Positions 16,173 through 21,639 of a DNA stretch of 21,639 nucleotides are shown here, one piece after another. Source of the DNA: Caldisericaceae bacterium (lineage in GTDB: Bacteria > Calditrichota > Calditrichia > Calditrichales > Calditrichaceae); NCBI GenBank assembly GCA_021160885.1, contig JAGHBR010000314.1, positions 1-21,639 of the forward strand, written 5' to 3'. The notes beneath the pieces were generated by a model that saw nothing but the letters and a program-made list of their open reading frames with translations, ran no database searches and was not told the DNA's origin. Position 1 is the first letter of the stretch. Each line of letters starts with the position of its first letter. The position numbers and the translations under genes were made by a program.

Positions 16173-16793
16173 ATGGCAGTTGAAGTACAACACGTTTATC
16201 TGGAACATCCGCAAAAGCGCCTGATTAAAAGAGCGGCCGAGATTCTGGCTCAGGGCGGGATTGTCGTTTACCCAACTGACACCATTTACGGCTTGGGCAT
16301 TGATCTTTTTAATAAAAAAGCGATTGAACGCGTATTGCGCATTAAAAAAGAATCGCGACACAAGATGCTTAGTTTTATTTTACCTGATTTAAAAAACATT
16401 GCCGAGTGGGCTTTAGTCCCGGATTACGCTTATAAAATCATGCGTCGCGTGGTACCCGGGCCCTACACCTTTATTTTGAAAGCTACCAAAAAAGTGCCCA
16501 AACTTTTATTAAGCAATCAAAAAACGGTCGGTATCCGCATTCCGGATTCGATTGTAGCACAGGCTTTGGTGCAGAAACTTGGACGCCCCATTCTAAGCAC
16601 CAGTGTGCCTCAGGGAACAGATGGCTATTACACCGATCCGATGGAAATCGCCGAACGCTTTCGTTATGAAATAGATCTTATTTTAGATGCCGGCGTTATG
16701 TTTAACAAGCCCTCCACTATTGTAGATTTTTCCGGCCTAGAACCGGAGATTTTACGCGAAGGTTCGGGCGATATTGACAAACTCTATTTTTAA
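16173..16793 (+). CDS. YciO/TsaC (YrdC-domain) family protein, YciO-like subgroup
   Basis: The 206-residue protein is a single YrdC domain. It has the nucleotide-binding start GGIVVYPTDTIYGLG, the lysine- and arginine-bearing segment KKESRHKMLSF, PGPYTFIL, and the closing STIVDF...ILREGSGD. TsaC/Sua5 enzymes make threonylcarbamoyl-AMP for the t6A modification of tRNAs. The length and the STSVPQGTDGYYTDP region, where TsaC has STSAN, look more like YciO of E. coli (also 206 residues), whose cellular role is less clear. A GAGGA ribosome binding site at 16162-16166 supports the ATG. It is divergent from the EamA gene. A true t6A synthase and a YciO paralogue cannot be fully separated without a tree. 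Confidence 0.85.
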   Translation: MAVEVQHVYLEHPQKRLIKRAAEILAQGGIVVYPTDTIYGLGIDLFNKKAIERVLRIKKESRHKMLSFILPDLKNIAEWALVPDYAYKIMRRVVPGPYTFILKATKKVPKLLLSNQKTVGIRIPDSIVAQALVQKLGRPILSTSVPQGTDGYYTDPMEIAERFRYEIDLILDAGVMFNKPSTIVDFSGLEPEILREGSGDIDKLYF

Positions 16794-17162
16794 AACTCAT
16801 TTTTTATGGTAACAAAGCCGGAATAAAAATTCGAAACTCGAATTTTGAAATACGGAACAAGAGATTCCTTCTGGCTTCTAGGTTTTTTTTGAAAATAAAG
16901 GCACCTGTCACTGTTGTCAAGAATAAATCCTATGAAGGAGATGGTTACACGTTTTTAGGTAAAGCCTTACAAACCAGCACTATGGTTTTTAACCGCTCCA
17001 AAGCGTGACTTCCTTACCCTTAACCCTTACACCCTTAACTCTTATACTAATTTCTCCTTTAGATATTGTTAACTTTTACATCAAACATTCTTCAGGGCGC
17101 TAAAACCTGGCTTGAAATATTCGAAAATTTTTCTCAAACTAAAAAGAAAAAGGAAACTCGCC
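16794..17162. other. 369-nt gap with a coding-like frame and a CCCTTA-rich tract
   Basis: No recognisable gene was found. A frame without stops runs from the end of the YciO-like gene to a TGA near 17005-17007. Its last 39 codons, from a TTG at 16889, read like protein (for example KNKSYEGDGYTFLGKALQTS) but have no ribosome binding site and no family I know. Positions 17012-17046 are a low-complexity tract of imperfect CCCTTA units. AAAAGGA near 17147-17153 is the ribosome binding site of the next gene. Confidence 0.5.
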
Positions 17163-19172
17163 ATGAGCAAACGCTGGCAAAAATTACAAAACTGGATGAC
17201 AGACCTATTACCCCTTTTGCCAAAACTGTCTTTTTTGAAAAGCAGTCAGGCTGATTGGCTGACAAAAGAAAATTTAAACACCAGGGATATTTTTCAAATT
17301 GCTTTAATTTACCTGTTTATGGAAAAACATCCCCTGTGGATTGCTGCAGAAAAAGTATTAAAAAAATTAGCAAAGAAAACGGATTGGCGAACTGTAGCTT
17401 CTTTTCTGTTTTTTGTTAAAGATGAATTAAAACAAGAAATTGAAAGTTCTACGGTTGAAATTCCAGCTAATTCACAGATGTTAAGCGGAAATGACGATCA
17501 ACTGTTTTTACAAACCTGGAAGACATTTTTCCCGGAAGGGGTTGAAATTGCAACTAGTCTTAAAAAGGCTAGGCATGATTTGTTGCACAGGAGAATGGTT
17601 AAAATCCAGCAAAAGAATCAACAGCCAATTGACAATCCGGCTCGTCAGATTCTTTTTACTTCTAATGTTTTACTGCGTCCTCCGTTAAAAATTAGCGAAA
17701 CACTATCCCCAAAAATTTTGCGCGTAGTAAAGGATAATCAATCGGAACCGCAGAAGTATTGGTACGATCATCCCATTCCATTGGATGCGCCTGCGCAAAA
17801 CAATGAAATTTTGTACGGCCTTGCCGGACTGGATCAGATGATGGCTTTTGAAAAGCAGCGTGGTAATGCAGAAGCCGGTCAAAAATTAAGCTGCCTGCTT
17901 TCCTGTTCCGTTACGTACACCTACTTGCATCAGGTGGCCAGGGAATATGTAAGTCAGTTAATCGCCGAAAAAGGTTCTTTTGACCATTTGAATATCTTTT
18001 TGTTTACCGAAACGGATTGTAAGGAAATAGTAAACACGATTCTAAAACCGGCGGCCAAACATTACTTCGCTGTGGAGAATGCTGATTTTTCAGTTTTTGG
18101 CGTTGATGGTGAGTACGGCCGACATTACACATTTTTGAAAGCCATTGCCGCCTTTTGGCAGGTGCTGATTGATCCGCAGGTGAAGGGGACTTTCAAAATT
18201 GATCTGGACCAGGTTTTCCCGCAAGAGATGCTGGTAAAAGAAACAGGTTCTTCGGCGCTGGAACTTTTTAAAACGGAATTGTGGGGCGCTGAGGGAGAAG
18301 ATTTCCGGAACCAGCGAGTGCGCCTGGACTTGATTGCCGGGGCCCTGGTTAATGCCAGCGATATTAAAAAAGGACTTTTTACGCCGGATGTTCCATATCC
18401 GCATCAGCCTGAAACGCCCGAAGAATTCATTTTTTTTAGCAAACTTCCGCAGGCGCTTTCAACCGAGGTGGAGATGATGAACAAATACAACTGGCCTCCG
18501 TTAGACGGAAAAAGTAATTGTTTGCAGCGCATTCATGTAACGGGCGGCACCAATGGTGTTTTAATCAGGGCGCTGTTCGATTACCAGCCTTTCACGCCAT
18601 CTTTCATCGGTCGGGCGGAAGACCAGGCTTTCATTTTAAGCTTTTTTAATCAAAAAGTTCCACTGTTGCGGTATGTTCATCGGCCCGGATTGATTATGCG
18701 GCATGACAAAGAACTATTTGCTCAACAGGCCATTAAAGTGGCGGAAACGGGCAAAATAATCGGGGATTACGTGCGTATGATCTATTTTAGTGCTTATGCT
18801 CGCTGGCTAGATCCACAGCTGAAAAACATCAAACATGAGCTCGATCCTTTTACCGGCAGCTTTATTTCTCAAATTCCGACAACTGTGGTCATGTTACGTT
18901 TTCTGTTGAAAGGGTTGGAAATGACTCAAAACAACCAGGCAGCTCAACAGGAAGAATTTTTACAAACCGGGGTCAGGCGTATTGAGGCTGCACTTAATTT
19001 TACCCAAGGAAAACCATCGCATTTAGAAAAACAGATCGTACAGGAAAAAAAGGCCTGGAGCCTTTACTATCAGGTTCTAAAAAAACTGCAGCAGAAAATT
19101 AAAGCCAAAGACCCGTTTGCTCTTGAATTAAAGGCATCAGCTGTAAGCCTGGTGGACAAGACAAAATTGTGA
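17163..19172 (+). CDS. Large glycosyltransferase-like protein of unknown function
   Basis: The ATG at 17163 is chosen over an upstream TTG at 17112 because AAAAAGGAAA precedes it; the product is 669 residues and appears soluble, without a signal peptide. I do not recognise the family. The N-terminal 130 residues are helical and Lys-rich. The middle has YWYDHPIPLDAP followed by EILYGLAGLDQ. A DLD motif lies at residues 347-349 in KIDLDQVFPQ, and GRAEDQAF lies near 484-491 after GGTNGVLIRALF. An acidic DxD followed later by an ED motif is typical of nucleotide-sugar transferases with a GT-A fold, where they bind metal-nucleotide and act as catalytic base. A sugar-transfer role is therefore a reasonable guess but unproven. 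The C-terminal 100 residues are again helical. It stands alone and converges on the GH127 gene. Confidence 0.55.
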   Translation: MSKRWQKLQNWMTDLLPLLPKLSFLKSSQADWLTKENLNTRDIFQIALIYLFMEKHPLWIAAEKVLKKLAKKTDWRTVASFLFFVKDELKQEIESSTVEIPANSQMLSGNDDQLFLQTWKTFFPEGVEIATSLKKARHDLLHRRMVKIQQKNQQPIDNPARQILFTSNVLLRPPLKISETLSPKILRVVKDNQSEPQKYWYDHPIPLDAPAQNNEILYGLAGLDQMMAFEKQRGNAEAGQKLSCLLSCSVTYTYLHQVAREYVSQLIAEKGSFDHLNIFLFTETDCKEIVNTILKPAAKHYFAVENADFSVFGVDGEYGRHYTFLKAIAAFWQVLIDPQVKGTFKIDLDQVFPQEMLVKETGSSALELFKTELWGAEGEDFRNQRVRLDLIAGALVNASDIKKGLFTPDVPYPHQPETPEEFIFFSKLPQALSTEVEMMNKYNWPPLDGKSNCLQRIHVTGGTNGVLIRALFDYQPFTPSFIGRAEDQAFILSFFNQKVPLLRYVHRPGLIMRHDKELFAQQAIKVAETGKIIGDYVRMIYFSAYARWLDPQLKNIKHELDPFTGSFISQIPTTVVMLRFLLKGLEMTQNNQAAQQEEFLQTGVRRIEAALNFTQGKPSHLEKQIVQEKKAWSLYYQVLKKLQQKIKAKDPFALELKASAVSLVDKTKL

Positions 19173-19355
19173 ACACTCGTTTTTGAGTACATTTTTTAAA
19201 AAATCACCGGACGGAACGAGATGAAATTTAAAGTTTAGAGTGTGACGTTTGTAATTCGAAATAGTTTACTAATAATAAACGAATTGACGGTTTAAAATTT
19301 GGAGTTTTGGAAAGCTCATTCAAACAAAATTCAAAACGAAAATTTCCTTTTAGTT

Positions 19356-21639
19356 TTAATTAACCAACCATTCCAGAATACCGGCTGAAAAATTTTCTTG
19401 TAAATTGACTTCCAGGCGTAAACGATCGGTTCTGATCTTCTCAAAAAGAAAAGCATTGAATTCATCCGCTTTAAGCTGTGTTTGCTCCAATGTTGCTAAT
19501 TTTTGCCAGCGTTGATGACCAAAGTAAAAAAGCGTGGCTATGCGGGGTAATTCACAGCCGCCACCAACTTTGCGGTCATTAAACCAGTAAACCTGGCATT
19601 TAGTTACGTAGACTGGCTTGGGAAATCGATATTCAATCCATTCCTTGCCACCTTTGTGATCCCACCAGGTAAATCTGGGAATACTGGTGTCCGAAGAATT
19701 CTCAGGCCAAATGCCATCATTTACCGCCTCTGGTTTGTCAAACCGCCAGACGTGCGACGCTTTTACTGATGCATTTTGACCGGCATGGGGCAAAGGAAAA
19801 GGACGCGCTGTGTTGCGATCTGTAACTAACCAGACGGCCATTTCACTAGCGCCCCGATGTGCCCATGCGTAGTAGGGGATCAAAAAGAGTCTGGTTGTTT
19901 TTAAGCCTTCTGTTGTAACATGAAAGGCTTTTGACTGTACCACCCCAATACCTTTTAACAGTGAAGGGTGAAAGGTAAACTGCAATGGATTGTTTTGCGG
20001 TAAATAAAGATCTAGAACATGTCCCTGATGGTCAACCCCTTCTGCGCAAAAAATAATTGGTCCGCGGGCAATGGCCACTTTGCCATTATCATTAAGCACT
20101 TTAGGATGCGCTTTAACACGGCGCACTTTCATGGGCAGGAGGATTCGCAAAGAATCTCCTTTTTGCCAGTTCCGATTTAAAACCGCAAATCCTTTTTCGA
20201 TTTTTAAAGGCACCTTGTTGCCATTCAGCCAGATAACCGGTTTGCTGAAATCAGAACTAATAAAGCGGTAAAGCGTGCCGGGTAGCGGTTGTCGTATGAC
20301 CCAGCCAGGTATTCTGATTTTTAAAGAAAATTTTGCCTGTTTTTTAGGTTGTACAACCAGATTAATTTTCCCGCTCCAGGGGTAGTCGGTTTGCTGAATC
20401 AGCCGTATTTTGCTGTTACCCAGAGAGATTTCGGCCGTACTGGTTACAAACAGATTGACGTAAATAGATTGATCGTCATGAGCATAAACATAGCCTGGTA
20501 AGGAAGGTAAAAAACGCATGACATTGGTCGGACAACAGGAACAATCGAACCAGGGGCTGCGATGGTAATTACCAATGGATTCGAGAGGATTGGGATAGAA
20601 AAATTCCATGCCATTCAATGAAACACCGGAAAGAAAGCCATTGTACAAAGTGCGTTCAAAAACATCCAGATATTTAGCATCACCATGTAACAAAAACAAC
20701 CGATAGTTCCAGAGCATATTGGCCACGGCGGCGCAGGTTTCGTTGTAAGCCGAGCGGTTAGGCAATTCGTAGTTATCGCCAAAGGCTTCACCATGTGCTC
20801 TGGCTCCAATGCCCCCGGTAATATAAATTTTTTTATTAACCACATTTTCCCACAAACTGTCAACCGCCTGCCGATAGGCTTGGTCGCTGGTTAAGGCGGC
20901 GATATCGGTCATGGCTGCGTACATGTAAGCGGCGCGAACGGCATGCCCTACGGCTTCGCGTTGTTTAGTAACCGGCAGGTGATCCTGGACATATTCAGCA
21001 GTAAAAATACTGTCGTAAGGCGCCCGGTGTTCATAATGCCCGCGCTGGTCAAGGAAAAATTTTGCCAGATTTAAGAATCGTTCGTCACCTGTTACGCGAT
21101 AAAGTTTTACCAGACCAATTTCAATTTCCTGATGGCCGGGCGGATTGTAACGTTTACCGGGGCCAAATTCTTTTAAAATTAATTCGGCATTTTTGAGGGC
21201 TACATTAAGCAGGCTTTTTTTGCCTGTTGCCAGATAATGAGCCACCGCTGCTTCGTAAAGATGTCCCACATTGTAAAGCTCATGCGAATGGTTTAAAAAC
21301 GACCAGCGTTCAGGACCGGTATTGGGGGGCAAGTTTTTGGGATCAATTGTACGACAGGTGTACAAATAGCCGTCCTGTTCCTGGGCAGAGGCAATTAATG
21401 CGATTAGTGAGTCGAGGTAAACTTCAAGCCGTTTGTCGGGCAGGCTGCTTAAACTGTAGGAAGTGCCTTCGATTACTTTGTAAACATCGGAGTCATCATA
21501 ACGGCGGCCCAAAAAGGGTCCCTTGAGTAACCCGCCGGCTTTGGCAAAATTGTCAATCCGGCCTGTTTCTTCGCATTTGCGAAAATCGTAAGGAATGGTC
21601 ATCCGGCGGTTAATTTCCAAACGCGCTGACCAAAAATGG
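19356..21639 (-). CDS. GH127 beta-L-arabinofuranosidase-like glycoside hydrolase, N-terminus beyond window
   Basis: The frame stays open to the window edge (HFWSARLEINRR before the TTG at 21620), and GH127 proteins continue upstream of this point, so the gene is cut by the window; about 760 residues are visible. GH127 hallmarks are present: TGRIDNF near the start, the acid/base Glu and zinc-ligand Cys in NETCAAV (Glu294, Cys296, numbered from the TTG), and the Cys pair in CSCCPTN (Cys362, Cys363), matching the Glu/Cys/Cys-Cys zinc site and cysteine nucleophile known from HypBA1. After the (alpha/alpha)6 and beta domains, a C-terminal stretch of about 140 residues looks like an F5/8-type carbohydrate-binding module. 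The enzyme would release L-arabinofuranose from plant-type glycans. Whether it is secreted cannot be seen, since its N-terminus is missing. Confidence 0.88.
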   Translation of the reverse strand, partial: HFWSARLEINRRMTIPYDFRKCEETGRIDNFAKAGGLLKGPFLGRRYDDSDVYKVIEGTSYSLSSLPDKRLEVYLDSLIALIASAQEQDGYLYTCRTIDPKNLPPNTGPERWSFLNHSHELYNVGHLYEAAVAHYLATGKKSLLNVALKNAELILKEFGPGKRYNPPGHQEIEIGLVKLYRVTGDERFLNLAKFFLDQRGHYEHRAPYDSIFTAEYVQDHLPVTKQREAVGHAVRAAYMYAAMTDIAALTSDQAYRQAVDSLWENVVNKKIYITGGIGARAHGEAFGDNYELPNRSAYNETCAAVANMLWNYRLFLLHGDAKYLDVFERTLYNGFLSGVSLNGMEFFYPNPLESIGNYHRSPWFDCSCCPTNVMRFLPSLPGYVYAHDDQSIYVNLFVTSTAEISLGNSKIRLIQQTDYPWSGKINLVVQPKKQAKFSLKIRIPGWVIRQPLPGTLYRFISSDFSKPVIWLNGNKVPLKIEKGFAVLNRNWQKGDSLRILLPMKVRRVKAHPKVLNDNGKVAIARGPIIFCAEGVDHQGHVLDLYLPQNNPLQFTFHPSLLKGIGVVQSKAFHVTTEGLKTTRLFLIPYYAWAHRGASEMAVWLVTDRNTARPFPLPHAGQNASVKASHVWRFDKPEAVNDGIWPENSSDTSIPRFTWWDHKGGKEWIEYRFPKPVYVTKCQVYWFNDRKVGGGCELPRIATLFYFGHQRWQKLATLEQTQLKADEFNAFLFEKIRTDRLRLEVNLQENFSAGILEWLVN

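Noticed and set aside
17112..17114. TTG start giving a 686-residue glycosyltransferase-like protein
   Set aside because: The ATG at 17163 has a proper ribosome binding site and the 17 extra residues are Lys-rich without features.
19175..19200. Possible terminator after the glycosyltransferase-like gene
   Set aside because: ACTC/GAGT is only a 4-bp stem before the T-run, too weak to call with confidence.
21618..21620. TTG as the start of the GH127 gene
   Set aside because: The frame continues upstream to the window edge with GH127-like residues (HFWSARL), so the real start lies outside the window.

Overview
The window comes from an AT-rich, Gram-negative (diderm) bacterium that respires anaerobically with menaquinone. 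The evidence is an outer-membrane beta-barrel, lipoprotein signals, four multihaem c-type cytochrome genes, a futalosine-pathway menaquinone gene (mqnD), and a two-component-type hybrid sensor kinase of the kind common in the Bacteroidota/Calditrichota (FCB) lineages. The overall style resembles Caldithrix-like bacteria, but that placement is an impression and was not tested by search.

Positions 1-7268 form one forward-strand block that reads as an extracellular electron-transfer system. A lipoprotein with two rhodanese domains is preceded by a good sigma-54-type promoter match. It is followed by a lipoprotein undecahaem cytochrome, a beta-barrel protein, a dodecahaem cytochrome, a tetrahaem lipoprotein, and a large inner-membrane protein that joins 11 c-type haems to a five-helix cytochrome b (CbcL-like menaquinol oxidase). 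Together these encode 38 predicted c-type haem sites. They could carry electrons from menaquinol through the periplasm and a barrel-embedded conduit to the cell surface. Two hairpin terminators lie inside the block and a palindromic bidirectional terminator ends it.

The most striking point is in the undecahaem cytochrome gene. An in-frame TGA at 1445-1447 separates the signal peptide and first haem site from the other ten. A perfect 6-bp hairpin with a GTT loop begins 11 nt after the TGA, which fits the geometry of a bacterial selenocysteine insertion element. The gene may encode a selenocysteine-containing multihaem cytochrome; a nonsense mutation or sequence error is the alternative.

Positions 7269-8672 hold mqnD on the reverse strand and a 570-nt gap with a REP-like repeat and a hairpin that would cover the mqnD start codon. 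Positions 8673-14165 hold a 1302-residue hybrid histidine kinase with a beta-propeller sensor, then an acyl-CoA-synthetase-like adenylating enzyme. A reverse-strand pair follows (EamA transporter, metallo-beta-lactamase-fold hydrolase; 14219-16051), then a forward YciO/TsaC-like gene, a 369-nt gap, a large glycosyltransferase-like protein of unknown role, and a reverse-strand GH127 beta-L-arabinofuranosidase whose 5' end runs off the window.
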